Part shown: piece after piece, positions 35,988 through 44,814 of the stretch
How positions within the stretch are numbered: the first letter of the stretch is position 1
Layout of the letters: each line of letters begins with the position of its first letter
Assembly (NCBI RefSeq): GCF_016526145.1
Contig: NZ_JADDUE010000009.1
Span: 186,001-250,000, forward strand
DNA length: 64,000 nt
Source of the DNA: Saccharopolyspora galaxeae
GTDB lineage: Bacteria > Actinomycetota > Actinomycetes > Mycobacteriales > Pseudonocardiaceae
Direction: 5' to 3'
Translations under genes and position numbers: made by a program
The notes under the pieces: generated by a model
The model's database searches: none
Seen by the model: only the letters and a program-made list of their open reading frames with translations
Told to the model about the DNA's origin: nothing

Positions 35988-37180
35988 CGCTGACCTCCCT
36001 GGCCCAGCTCGTCGAGGACTTCGTCGGTGTGCTGGCCGGGAATCGGCGCGTGCTCGCGCACCGAGGCCGGCGTCGCGGAGAAGTTCATCGGCACCCCGAC
36101 GACGCGGTAGGAGCCCTCGCTGGGGTGCTCACCGAGGTCCAGCAGGTGTCCTTGCCGGACGTAGGGGTCCTCGGCGGCTTCGTCCAGCTTGAGCACCGGG
36201 CCGACCGGGATGCTGTTCTTGGTGCAAACCTCGATCCACTCGTCGGTGGTCAGGTTCGGCGTGACCGACTCGATCAGCTCGGCGATCGCCGCGCCGTGCG
36301 CGCGGGCGTCCAGCACCTCGCCGTTGACCCGCGGATCCTCGGCCAGTTCCGGGTGGCCACCGGCGCGGAAGAGGTCCCGGCAGTTCTGCGGGGTGTACGG
36401 CATGATCATGACCTGGCCGTCCTTGGTGGGCCGCGCCCGGTGCCCCTTGTTCATCGACAGCGGGAAACCGGTGCCGCTCATCGGCGGCTCGAACACCGCT
36501 CCCTGCAAGTGCTCGACCATGTTGAACGCCAGCAGCGTGTCGGTCATCGGGACCTCGACGAGCTGCCCCTGCCCGGTGGCGCGCTGGTGGTGCAGCGCAG
36601 CCAGCGTGCTGTAGGCGATGGTCAGCGCGGCGACCTTGTCGCCGAAGATGCTCGGCAGCACCGCGGGCGAGCCGATGTCCCCGGCGCGCTCGGCCAGGTC
36701 GAGCAAGCCGGAGGCGGCCTGCACGGTCTCGTCGTAGGCGGCGAGGTCGGCGCGTTCGGAATCGGGGCGGAATCCCTGCGCGTGCGCGTAGATCAGGTGC
36801 GGGTGCTCGGCCGCGAGGCTGTCGTAGTCCATCCCGAGGCGGCGCAGCGCACCGATCCGCATGTTCGTGATCAGGATGTCGGCGCCGCTGATGAGCCGCA
36901 GCGCTTGATCGTGGCCGGCCTCGTCCTTGAGGTTCAGCGACACGCTGCGCTTGTTCCGGTTCACGTTGAGGTGCAGCGGTGTCATGCCCGGTGTGTTCCG
37001 GTATTGCGTGCTGTTGCGCACGGTGTCCTTCGGTGACTCGATCTTGATGACGTCGGCACCGAGGTCGCCGAGGATCTGGGCCGCGTACGGCCCCATGACC
37101 ACAGTGGACATGTCGATGACGCGCACCCCGGCCAGCGGGCCCTCCCGGCCCGAGGTCGCGGTGGTGGCAGGGGCGTTCAT
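35984..37180 (-). CDS. Family III CoA-transferase (CaiB/BaiF)
   Basis: Transfers CoA between acyl groups, activating the operon's substrate; 398 residues. The N-terminal GPLAGVRVIDMSTVVMGPYA and LGDLGADVIKIESP are hallmark CaiB stretches, and the catalytic Asp is in AAYDETVQAASGL. The central NRNKRSVSLNLKDEAG also fits. The ATG at 37180 is preceded by GGGAG; upstream extension by 16 codons has no ribosome site. First gene of the operon CoA-transferase - ADC - hydroxyacyl dehydrogenase - acyl-CoA dehydrogenase; the LysR gene lies upstream on the same strand. Confidence 0.9.
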   Translation of the reverse strand: MNAPATTATSGREGPLAGVRVIDMSTVVMGPYAAQILGDLGADVIKIESPKDTVRNSTQYRNTPGMTPLHLNVNRNKRSVSLNLKDEAGHDQALRLISGADILITNMRIGALRRLGMDYDSLAAEHPHLIYAHAQGFRPDSERADLAAYDETVQAASGLLDLAERAGDIGSPAVLPSIFGDKVAALTIAYSTLAALHHQRATGQGQLVEVPMTDTLLAFNMVEHLQGAVFEPPMSGTGFPLSMNKGHRARPTKDGQVMIMPYTPQNCRDLFRAGGHPELAEDPRVNGEVLDARAHGAAIAELIESVTPNLTTDEWIEVCTKNSIPVGPVLKLDEAAEDPYVRQGHLLDLGEHPSEGSYRVVGVPMNFSATPASVREHAPIPGQHTDEVLDELGQGGQR

Positions 37181-37428
37181 GCAGGGCACTCCCGGACGAG
37201 GCGATTTCGTTTGCTTCACTAACGACATTAGGAGCGGGTCGCGCGCAGCGGCAATCGATCGGTGCGCCCGATCGGAGAACGACGGCGTGACCGCAGCGGT
37301 CCAGCGGGATGCGGTATTTCAGCGGGTAGCTCGGCGGTCGCGGATTTCCGCTGCACCGCCCGGTGTTCGTGGACGCCCGCCACCTCGAATTACCCGGGGC
37401 CGCCCGGCAGCACACCGCCGGGCGCGCC
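37181..37428. promoter_or_regulatory. Promoter region of the CoA-transferase operon
   Basis: About 250 bp between the LysR stop and the CoA-transferase start. It must hold the operon promoter. I see no clear sigma boxes or T-N11-A LysR site that I would defend. Confidence 0.35.
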
Positions 37429-38319
37429 TCAGCCCAGCGCCGTGATCGCTTCGGTGAGCAGTTCGTGCAGGTCACCGCCGCGTGCGGCCCGGTCGCAGCG
37501 GTAGATCAGCCCGGTGGACAGCGCCGGTTCGAAATCGGCGAACGGCAGCGCCACCACGTCGTCCCGGCGCGGGCCGCTCAAGGACTCGCCGCTGCCGAGG
37601 ATGGTGACCGCGAACGCGCCGCCGCTGGCCACGAACTCCGCGGTGCCCGAGTAGTCCAGCGAGTTCAACGTCGTCCAGCGGTGCACCCCGGCAGCGGCCA
37701 TCCGCACCTCGAGCTGCTCGAAGTACGTGGGGTTCATGCCCGAACCCGGGCGCACGAAGACGTGGTCGGCCAACTCGGCCAGCGACACCGAGCTGCGCCC
37801 CGCGAACTCCGCGGCGGGCAGCACCGCGCCCACCGGTTCCCGCATGACCTCCCGGACCTGCACGTCCGCCACGTGCACCGGCAGGTGCACCAGCGCCAGC
37901 TCCAGTTCCTGGCGGCGCACCTGACCGGCCAGGTCCAGGCTGCCGCCCGGCCAGCGGCGCACCTCGAACCGCTGGGCGGCTTCGAACTCCTTGAGCAGGT
38001 TCCGCAGCCGCTCGTTCAAGGCGGGAGCGATGCCGATGTGCACCACGGCGGGCTGCGCGCCCAGCTCCTGGCGCAGCCGCCGCGGAATCTCGTCGAACCG
38101 CGCCAACGCCTCGCGCGCCAGCGGGAGCAACGCCGATCCGGCCGGGGTCAGCGCAACGTTGTGCGAATCCCGCTCGAACAGGCGCACGTCGAGCTCGCGC
38201 TCGAGGTCCCGCACCCGGCGGCTCAACGGCGACACCGCCATGTGCAGTTCGCGGGCCGCCCGGGAGAAGCTCAGGTTCTCCGCGACGGCCGCGAAGTAGC
38301 GCAGGTGGAAGACCTCCAT
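37429..38319 (-). CDS. LysR-family transcriptional regulator
   Basis: A 296-residue LysR regulator. The winged HTH is at residues 1-60 (LRYFAAVAENLSFSRAARELH, then VSPLSRRVRDLERELDVRLFER). The effector domain covers about 90-290, with VHIGIAPALNERL, LALVHLPV and a pocket region HVFVRPGSGMNPTY. It lies upstream of, and in the same direction as, the CoA-transferase operon, separated by 248 bp, and downstream of the ABC permease gene by 70 bp. Control of the acyl-CoA operon is likely from position; LysR genes are more often divergent from their targets, so this is inference. Confidence 0.88.
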   Translation of the reverse strand: MEVFHLRYFAAVAENLSFSRAARELHMAVSPLSRRVRDLERELDVRLFERDSHNVALTPAGSALLPLAREALARFDEIPRRLRQELGAQPAVVHIGIAPALNERLRNLLKEFEAAQRFEVRRWPGGSLDLAGQVRRQELELALVHLPVHVADVQVREVMREPVGAVLPAAEFAGRSSVSLAELADHVFVRPGSGMNPTYFEQLEVRMAAAGVHRWTTLNSLDYSGTAEFVASGGAFAVTILGSGESLSGPRRDDVVALPFADFEPALSTGLIYRCDRAARGGDLHELLTEAITALG

Positions 38320-38389
38320 CGCGGAGCAGCTTATGCGCCCGTGTTCGAACTCGTCTCGCGCAGGGCCCGGCAGCGGGCCGCCGAACGCG

Positions 38390-39349
38390 TCAGCTGGTGA
38401 CGTCCTTGTGGTGGAAGTGCCACAGCGCCAGCGCGGTGAACACCGCCGCGTAGATCACGCCCGAGCACGCGCCGTGGACCACACCGGCCCATTCCGGACC
38501 CTCGCCCAGCAGTCCCGTCCACGACGTCGCGTAGTGCGTCGGCAAGTACGCGCGCAGGCCGCCGAGCGCGGAGATCTGGTCGAGGATCTGCGACAGGATG
38601 GACAGCACCACAGCGCCGCCGACCGCGCCCAGCGGCGCGTCGGTGCGCACGCTCAGGCACAGCGCCAGACCGGCGACCCAGCTCAGGTGCACGGCCAGGA
38701 ACGCCACCGCCAGCGCCAGGTCGAGCGCGCCCAGCGGGAACGGCACCACGCTGCCCGAAGGACTCACCAGGTCTCCCGGGCCGTACCAGAACACCCCGAC
38801 CGCCAGCGCGATCGCGGGCAGCAGCACCAGCCCGCACAGCGACAGCAACGCCGCGACCAGCGCCTTCTGCCGCAGCAGGCGGGCCCGCGGCACCGGCGCG
38901 GCCAGCAGGTACTTCAGGCTCCTCCAGGAAGCTTCGCTGGCGACGGTGTCGCCGAAGAACAGCGCGACGATCACCACCAGCAAGAACGGGGCCGAGGAGT
39001 ACAGCGCGTACATCGCGAAGTTCAGCCCGCTGCCGGTGGCCAGATCCACCAGTTCACCGGAGGCGCGGCGGGCGGAACCGGCGTCGCCGATCTCGAACGC
39101 GGCCAGCAGCAGCAACGGCAGCAACGCCAGGAAACCCAGCGCGAACCGGGTGCGCCTGCGCTTGAGCTGCCTGGCCAGCTCCACCCGGACCGGCAACGTC
39201 CGGGACGCGCGGTAGCCGCGCACGCTGCCGTCCGGCTGGGTCGCGTCCAGGCCGCTGACCGGTAGCAACGCTGCGTCGGTTTCCGCTGCGTGCTGCGACG
39301 GCTCCTGCTGGGTGGCCCGCTCCTGCTGAGTGGCCGGTTCCTGCGTCAT
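38390..39349 (-). CDS. ABC-2-type transporter permease
   Basis: Membrane protein of 319 residues with six predicted helices: about residues 68-88, 112-135 (FLLVVIVALFFG), 165-190, 205-230, 240-260 and 290-310. The N-terminal 50 residues are Gln/Glu-rich and cytosolic. The motif SEASWRSLKYLLAAPVPRARLL after the second helix is typical of ABC-2 permeases. Its ATG overlaps the last base of the upstream stop (TGATG), so it is translated together with the hydrolase-ABC fusion and surely forms the membrane half of that transporter. Export substrate unknown. Confidence 0.87.
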   Translation of the reverse strand: MTQEPATQQERATQQEPSQHAAETDAALLPVSGLDATQPDGSVRGYRASRTLPVRVELARQLKRRRTRFALGFLALLPLLLLAAFEIGDAGSARRASGELVDLATGSGLNFAMYALYSSAPFLLVVIVALFFGDTVASEASWRSLKYLLAAPVPRARLLRQKALVAALLSLCGLVLLPAIALAVGVFWYGPGDLVSPSGSVVPFPLGALDLALAVAFLAVHLSWVAGLALCLSVRTDAPLGAVGGAVVLSILSQILDQISALGGLRAYLPTHYATSWTGLLGEGPEWAGVVHGACSGVIYAAVFTALALWHFHHKDVTS

Positions 39350-42165
39350 CAGCGTCGCTCCTCTCCGACCAGGTCCAGGAAGGCGTCTTCCAGCCGGCGA
39401 CGCGGGCCGACCTGGCTGATCGCCACTCCCGAAGCCACCAGCACGTTCACCGCCACCGACCGGGGCTGCCCGGCCAGGTCGGCGTGCAGCAGATCGCCGT
39501 CGACCTCCACCGCGCCGAGTCCCTCCAGCCGGCGCAGCGACTCGGCGGCCTGCTCCGGATCGTCGACCCGGAAGGTCGCCTGCCCGTCGAGCGCGACGAC
39601 GTCGTCCACCGCGCCCGCGGTGACCACCTCACCGCGGTGCAGGACGACCACGTGCGTGCAGGTCTGCTCGATCTCGGACAGCAGGTGGCTGGAGATCAGC
39701 ACGCTGCGGCCGGTCTCGGCGTAGCGGCGGAGGATCTCGCGCAGCCGGTGGATCTGCGGCGGATCCAGCCCGTTCAACGGTTCGTCCAGCACCAGCAGGT
39801 CCGGCAGCCCGAGCATGGCCTGCGCGATGGCCAGCCGCTGCCGCATGCCCCGGCTCAGCGTCGCCGTGCGGCGGTCGGCGTGCTCGTCCAACCCGGTCAT
39901 CTGCAGCACCTCGTCGAAGCGGGCCTGCAGCGCGGGGCGGCCGGTGGCGGCCCAGTGGTTCTTCAGGTTCTCCAACCCGGACAGGTGCGGCAGGAACCCG
40001 GGCGACTCCACCAGCGAACCCACCCGGGACAGCACCGGCGCGCCGGGGCGCACGGGATGGCCGAAGACCCGCACCGAGCCGGAATCCGGCCGCAACAGGC
40101 CGAGCAGCGTGCGCAGCGTCGTCGTCTTGCCCGCTCCGTTCGGCCCGAGCAGCCCGACGACCTGGCCGCGCTGCACCTGCAGCGACAACCCGGACAGCGC
40201 GGTGATCCGGTGCGGATAAGTCTTGTGCAGCTCGCTGATCTGCAACGGCACCTCGGCCAGCGCTTCGTCCGGAGCCTGCGCCCGGCCGCGCAGCCGGGAC
40301 GCGCCCCAGGCCAGCAACGCCAGCAGCACGACGGCTCCGGCGCCTGCGAGCGGAGCGAACGGGAAAGTCGCCGCGGACACGGTCGTCCCGCGCACCGAAG
40401 GCACCGACACGGCGTTGTTCCCGGTCAGGGCAACCCGATGCACGGAAGGCTCCACCGGCGTCGCGTACGCCTGATCGGTCGTGGTCACCGCCAGTTCCAG
40501 GCGGTGGCCCGGCTCCAGCGAGTGCACGACACCGGGCAGCGAAACGTTCACCTCGGAAGGCTTGCCATCGGGGGAAAGCCCGGTCACGTGCATCGGCGCG
40601 GCCGAGTCGCCCAGCAGGTCGCGCCTGCCCGCCGGATCGATGTCGTAGAGCTTCGCGAACAGCACGGCGTCGCCCGTCGCGGGCTGGCCGGGCACCGAGG
40701 ACACCGACAACCGGGTCTGCGCGGCACCGGAGATCAACGTCCGGGACGAGGCCGGATCGGTGCGGAACGCCGCGACCTGGCCGGGCAGATCGCGCGCGGC
40801 GGACTCGTCGCCGTGCTGAGCGGCTCCGGCCGCAGGCAGCGAACTCGTGGAACCGGGCGAGCCACCGGGTGGGTTCACCACCGTCGCCGCCGCACCGCGC
40901 AGCGGCAGCGAAAAGCGCGGAGTGCGCTCGGCGGCCAGCCCGGGATAGGCGGGCGCCGCGACCGTTCGCACCGGAATCTCGCCGTCGCGCCGCGGCGTCC
41001 CGGGAACGTCGTACTCGAACCCGCTGCCCGGGTCGCGCTGCGGGCCGGGCAGCCCGAGGTGGAACGCGAACCAGTCCGCCACCTTGGCATGCACCCGAGG
41101 TCCCGGCGGGTCGCCGTCGTGACCACCGGCGAACCACACGAGCTTGACCAGGCCGCCCGCGTCGGTGATCTGCCGCGCGTTCGCCTCCGCCTGGTCCAGG
41201 CCGAACAGGGTGTCGCGCTCGCCCTGGACCAGCAGCGTCGGCACCCGGATCGGCCCGGTGGACTTCGGCGATGCCGCGGCCAGCAGGTCGAGCGTGCGCT
41301 GCGAAGCGCGGCCGGTGCGGGCGAGCTCGGTGTAGGCCGCGCACACGTCCGCCTGGAAGTTCCCGCAGGTCGCGGGCGGTGTGGGGGTGGCTCTGGCCTG
41401 GCTCGGCCCGGCGGAACCACCGGAGTCGGCGCCTTGCCGGGTGGCGCCGGCGGAGAACAGCAGCTCCGCCCAGGCCCGTTTGAACACGCCCTGCGGGGAG
41501 GAAGCGCTGCGCGCCGGACTGTCCGCGGGAATCGGGGCGCGCGACGCGGAGTTCGGCAGCAGCGCCTGACCGAGGTCGTTGTAGGTCATCACCGGCGCGA
41601 TCGAGTCCACCCGCGGATCCGTGCCCGCCAGCAGCAGGCTCAACGCCCCGCCGTAGGAATCGCCCGTGACGCCCACCCGGGGATCGCCGTCGGCGTCGCG
41701 CAGCACCTCGGGCTGGCGCGCGAGCCAGTCCACGATCTGGCGCGCGTCGGTGACTTCGTATTCCGGCGAGTTCAGCGCGATGCGGCCCGTGCTGGCGCCG
41801 AACCCTCGCGCCGAGTACGTGAGCACCGCGAACCCGCGGCGAGCCAGCTCGCGGGCCTGCGCGGCGGAAGTGTTCTTGTCCCCGCCGATGCCGTGCGCGA
41901 GCACCACCGCCGGGGCCGGTGTGTCGGCGGGCGCGTAGAGCGTGGCGTCGAGCTGGGCGCGCTGCTGCCCGCCCGGCCCGTCGGCCACGTCGATCAGCAC
42001 TTGCCGCGGTTGCGGCAGCGCTGGTGCGGCGGTCCGGCCCGGCCACAGCGCGACGCTCGCGGCCAATGCCACGACGACGAGAACCACGAGCAGCAGCAGG
42101 CCATTGCGGCGGGAGGTCGGGGACACGGTCCGGACATTAGGGGAACGAGGCGGCAACGGTTTCAT
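39349..42165 (-). CDS. Fusion of extracytoplasmic alpha/beta-hydrolase (S15/CocE-like) with an ABC ATPase
   Basis: A 938-residue membrane protein. After a short cytosolic leader, a first membrane helix is at about residues 20-42. The outside-facing region holds an alpha/beta hydrolase of the X-Pro dipeptidyl-peptidase/CocE group: HGIGGDK, nucleophile elbow VGVTGDSYGGALS, Asp region LLVQGERDTLFG and WFAGGHDGD with the probable catalytic His, then an XPP C-terminal jelly-roll-like part. A second helix near 595-620 (AGAVVLLALLAWGA) returns the chain to the cytosol. The end is a complete ABC ATPase: GLLGPNGAGKTTT, signature TLSRGMRQRL, Walker B LLVLDEPLNGLDPP. The permease gene is coupled. Likely an exporter tied to an outer hydrolase. 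Confidence 0.87.
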   Translation of the reverse strand: MKPLPPRSPNVRTVSPTSRRNGLLLLVVLVVVALAASVALWPGRTAAPALPQPRQVLIDVADGPGGQQRAQLDATLYAPADTPAPAVVLAHGIGGDKNTSAAQARELARRGFAVLTYSARGFGASTGRIALNSPEYEVTDARQIVDWLARQPEVLRDADGDPRVGVTGDSYGGALSLLLAGTDPRVDSIAPVMTYNDLGQALLPNSASRAPIPADSPARSASSPQGVFKRAWAELLFSAGATRQGADSGGSAGPSQARATPTPPATCGNFQADVCAAYTELARTGRASQRTLDLLAAASPKSTGPIRVPTLLVQGERDTLFGLDQAEANARQITDAGGLVKLVWFAGGHDGDPPGPRVHAKVADWFAFHLGLPGPQRDPGSGFEYDVPGTPRRDGEIPVRTVAAPAYPGLAAERTPRFSLPLRGAAATVVNPPGGSPGSTSSLPAAGAAQHGDESAARDLPGQVAAFRTDPASSRTLISGAAQTRLSVSSVPGQPATGDAVLFAKLYDIDPAGRRDLLGDSAAPMHVTGLSPDGKPSEVNVSLPGVVHSLEPGHRLELAVTTTDQAYATPVEPSVHRVALTGNNAVSVPSVRGTTVSAATFPFAPLAGAGAVVLLALLAWGASRLRGRAQAPDEALAEVPLQISELHKTYPHRITALSGLSLQVQRGQVVGLLGPNGAGKTTTLRTLLGLLRPDSGSVRVFGHPVRPGAPVLSRVGSLVESPGFLPHLSGLENLKNHWAATGRPALQARFDEVLQMTGLDEHADRRTATLSRGMRQRLAIAQAMLGLPDLLVLDEPLNGLDPPQIHRLREILRRYAETGRSVLISSHLLSEIEQTCTHVVVLHRGEVVTAGAVDDVVALDGQATFRVDDPEQAAESLRRLEGLGAVEVDGDLLHADLAGQPRSVAVNVLVASGVAISQVGPRRRLEDAFLDLVGEERR

Positions 42166-42549
42166 CCTGGAGCGGGTGAAGGCGAAGACGCTATGAAGCA
42201 GCAACCGAACAGCAATCGGCCGCCTGCCGCGCCGCCACCTTCACGGTCGTCGAGTCGTCGGTGCACGGCCGCATCCCCGAGTGCGGTCCCGCCACGTGGG
42301 CCTGGGGCGGGCGCGGTGATCGTAGCGACGCGACGCGCCGAGTCCATCCCCCGATGGTCGGTTCAACGCTGGTTCGATCGAATGTGATTGGTCACAGCGC
42401 GACGTCGCTGCGCCCACTTCGAGTGAGCCGATGACCAGGAAGTTGCCGGTGGAGAATCTGCAGTCGTAACGTTCCGCGTGCACTCGTGCCGATCATCACC
42501 CCGACTGGTGGTCGGGACCGCGCATAAGTGACAATCTTGGCAACGTTGT
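42166..42549. other. Intergenic region upstream of the terC riboswitch
   Basis: No gene seen. It must contain the promoters of the ABC fusion (minus) and of terC (plus). A short palindrome GTGATTGGTCAC is at about 42387-42398. Confidence 0.35.
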
Positions 42550-42688
42550 GGAGGGGAGTATTCCTTCGCGGCGGCATCGTCATCACGGTCACGTTCTCCC
42601 GGCGCGTCGCCGGGAGGGGCCCGGTGCCGCCGGCCGGTTCGCCGGTGGAAGAGACCTCCGGTCCCGGCGCATGCCCTGAACCGGAGGT
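42550..42688 (+). promoter_or_regulatory. yybP-ykoY-type (Mn2+) riboswitch with ribosome-site-masking hairpin
   Basis: The conserved entry GGAGGGGAGTA (from 42550) and the closing GGAAGAGACCTCC (to 42659) bracket a hairpin-rich 100-nt core with CATCGTCATCACGGTCACG, as in yybP-ykoY aptamers. GGAGG (42550-42554) can pair with CCTCC (42655-42659) to close P1. The same CCTCC belongs to ACCTCCGGT (42654-42662), which pairs perfectly with ACCGGAGGT (42680-42688), masking the terC ribosome site. The two stems exclude each other, so metal binding should switch translation on. TerC genes are known targets of this class. Confidence 0.75.
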
Positions 42689-42693
42689 GATCC

Positions 42694-43725
42694 ATGGGTG
42701 TCCAGCTGATGGCGGCCGCACCCCAGGCCCAAGCAGCGGACACGCTGCACGCGCATTGGTGGGTGTGGGCGGCCACGCTAGGCGGGCTGGCATTGCTGCT
42801 GCTGCTCGACCTGGTCATCGTGGACCGCAAACCGCACGAGGTGACCACCGGCGAAGCGGCCCGCTGGGTGGTGTTCTACATCGCGTGCGCGATCGCCTTC
42901 GGCATCGGCGTGTGGATCTTCGGTGATGCGCACTTCGCGATCGAGTACTTCACCGGCTACATAACGGAGTACTCGCTGAGCGTGGACAACCTGTTCATCT
43001 TCATGGTGATCATGTCCAGCTTCGCGGTACCCACCATCCACCAGCACCGGGTGCTGCTGATCGGCATTCTGCTCGCGCTGGTCATGCGCGGTGCGTTCAT
43101 CGCCGTCGGCGCGGCGCTGATCCAGCAGTTCGTGTGGGTGTTCTTCATCTTCGGCGGTTTCCTGATCTGGACCGCGTTCGGCATGATCCGGAACAAGGAC
43201 GAGGACGAGGAGTACAAAGAGAACATCGTGGTGCGCTGGGTGCGCAAGGTCTTCCCGGTCACCGAGGACTACCACGAGACCAAATCGATCATCAAGATCG
43301 ACGGCAAGCGCTACCTGACGCCGATGTTCGTGGTGATCGTCGCGATCGGCAGCGCCGACCTGCTGTTCGCGGTCGACTCCATCCCGGCCATCTTCGGCAT
43401 CACGCAGGACCCGTTCCTGGTGTTCACCGCGAACGCCTTCGCGCTGATGGGGTTGCGGCAGCTGTACTTCCTGCTCGGCGGGCTGGTGGACCGGCTGGTC
43501 TACCTGAACGTGGGGCTTTCGGTGATCCTCGGGTTCATCGGCATCAAGCTGGTGCTGCACGCATTCCACGAGTACCACCTGGTGCCGACCTGGCTGGAGA
43601 TCAACAACTGGATGTCGCTCGGCGTGATCGTGGTGGTGCTGGTGATCACCACCGTCGCGAGCCTCGCGAAATCCCGGAAGGACGAAGAAGAGCAGAAGGC
43701 GCATCAGCCGGAAAGCTCCTCGTGA
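42694..43725 (+). CDS. TerC/Alx-family integral membrane protein (probable Mn2+ exporter)
   Basis: Membrane protein of 343 residues with about nine helices. TerC family members export manganese or metallate proteins. Family motifs: LLLLLDLVIVDRKPHEVT in the first helix region, YITEYSLSVDNLFIFMVIMS (acidic residues within a helix) and SADLLFAVDSIPAIFGITQDP, whose Asp residues form the likely metal path. The C-terminus is charged and cytosolic (KSRKDEEEQKAHQPE). The ATG at 42694 follows the near-perfect GGAGGTGATCC site that is masked in the riboswitch hairpin. Manganese-dependent induction is strongly suggested by the leader. Confidence 0.92.
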   Translation: MGVQLMAAAPQAQAADTLHAHWWVWAATLGGLALLLLLDLVIVDRKPHEVTTGEAARWVVFYIACAIAFGIGVWIFGDAHFAIEYFTGYITEYSLSVDNLFIFMVIMSSFAVPTIHQHRVLLIGILLALVMRGAFIAVGAALIQQFVWVFFIFGGFLIWTAFGMIRNKDEDEEYKENIVVRWVRKVFPVTEDYHETKSIIKIDGKRYLTPMFVVIVAIGSADLLFAVDSIPAIFGITQDPFLVFTANAFALMGLRQLYFLLGGLVDRLVYLNVGLSVILGFIGIKLVLHAFHEYHLVPTWLEINNWMSLGVIVVVLVITTVASLAKSRKDEEEQKAHQPESSS

Positions 43726-43775
43726 AATTTCCGCGCCGTGCCCGGTGATTAGCGGGCGGCGCATCCGGAGGCACC

Positions 43776-43812
43776 GGAAAGGTCGCGCGGCTGCAGGTCG
43801 CGCGCCCTTTCC
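43776..43812. terminator. Bidirectional hairpin terminator between terC and the RES gene
   Basis: Stem GGAAAGG-t-CGCGCG / CGCGCG-c-CCTTTCC with one internal mismatch and a nine-base loop, between two convergent stops. Confidence 0.75.
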
Positions 43813-43817
43813 GCGAC

Positions 43818-44474
43818 TCAGTCCAGCAGCGTGTAGTTCAACTCCTTGCAGACCCGCCCCAGCGGGACGTCTAGGCCCGGGTGGTCCAGCGGCAGCAGCA
43901 CGTCCGGCGAATCCGGCAGCGCGGTCGCCGACGGCGGATCCCACAGGCACAGCGACGGGTTCCCCGCGTCCATCGCCGAGCGGTACCAAAGCCCGTCCAG
44001 CTCCGGGTACGCCGCGCGGATGCTGCGCGCCCACGCCTGCGTGCGCTCCTTCGGGCCGTTGCTGATGGCCTGCGACGCTCCGGCGCGGGTCGGCCACAGC
44101 CCGCCGAGGTCCAGCAGCCGCAGCGTGCGCCGCGGCCTGCAGAGCACCAGGTGCGGCTTGCGGGTGCGCCGATCGACCGTCGAGGTCGCTTGGAACACCT
44201 CTGCCACGCAGGTCCGCACCGACAGCGAGAAGTAGAGGACCCCGTGCTCCCGGGTCACCGTCGGCCCACCTTGGGTGTTCGGCAGGTGCGGGTCGAACCG
44301 GGCGTGCGGCAGCGGGCCCGCGTAGCGGAAGCTGTCCCACTGCTGCGGGTGGTTGCCGCCGGAGGTGAACACGCGCGAGAGCCGGGTTCCCGCGGGAACC
44401 GCGATCACGTCCTCGGTGCGCCGCAGCATCGCCTGCAGCACCGCCGGTGCCGGCGGCTGGGGAAGTCGTGCCAA
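43818..44474 (-). CDS. RES-domain protein (probable NAD+-consuming toxin)
   Basis: A 218-residue protein of the RES family. Characterised members (such as MbcT) break down NAD+ by phosphorolysis and stop growth. The three family landmarks are visible: Arg in GTRLSRVF (about residue 30), Glu in SVRTCVAEVFQ (about residue 92), and Ser in DGLWYRSAMD (about residue 165). The C-terminal NYTLLD matches the usual end. The likely antitoxin gene lies upstream on the same strand but 340 bp away, an unusually wide gap for a toxin-antitoxin pair. Confidence 0.85.
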   Translation of the reverse strand: MARLPQPPAPAVLQAMLRRTEDVIAVPAGTRLSRVFTSGGNHPQQWDSFRYAGPLPHARFDPHLPNTQGGPTVTREHGVLYFSLSVRTCVAEVFQATSTVDRRTRKPHLVLCRPRRTLRLLDLGGLWPTRAGASQAISNGPKERTQAWARSIRAAYPELDGLWYRSAMDAGNPSLCLWDPPSATALPDSPDVLLPLDHPGLDVPLGRVCKELNYTLLD

Positions 44475-44814
44475 CGGATGTCCTGGTCACTTCGGCGGCT
44501 TGAGGGATTTGTCCGGGCTGGATTTGCGTGGCGGTGCCGGTAGCGGAACCTCAGCGGCTTTGCCGCTGACAAGGCAAAGAACAAAAGCTCTCGTGAACGT
44601 CCTCTCCGAGTGTTGCAGAAGTGCTCCGCGTGGTGTTCGTCCAGCGGAACCCGCACGCCTGCGCGCCGTGTCGGCTGCACAGCCGGCGGGCCGTGCAGCG
44701 CGTCGTCGCACTGCGGTGGGCTACGCGCCGCGGCGCAGCGAGCCGGTGTAGTGGCAGACGCTCGGGGAACCGCTGCGGTTGCCGAATCACGCAACCGTTC
44801 GCCGACGACGGCCG
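44475..44814. repeat. Intergenic region with a hairpin repeat element
   Basis: No believable gene in 340 bp between antitoxin and toxin. It holds AGCGGAACCTCAG (44542-44554), a 13-mer also present in the MITE at 55755-55767. The hairpin TCAGCGGC-ttt-GCCGCTGA (44551-44569) overlaps it. Several short frames read through this block with atypical composition. It looks like a dispersed genomic repeat; that is inference from two copies. Confidence 0.5.

Noticed and set aside
39484-42387. A 967-codon open frame opposite the hydrolase-ABC fusion
   Set aside because: Gln/Arg-rich shadow frame; the opposite strand carries intact catalytic motifs.
44487-44790. Short frames in the toxin-antitoxin gap
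   Set aside because: They run through a hairpin repeat, lack ribosome sites and have Arg-rich random composition.
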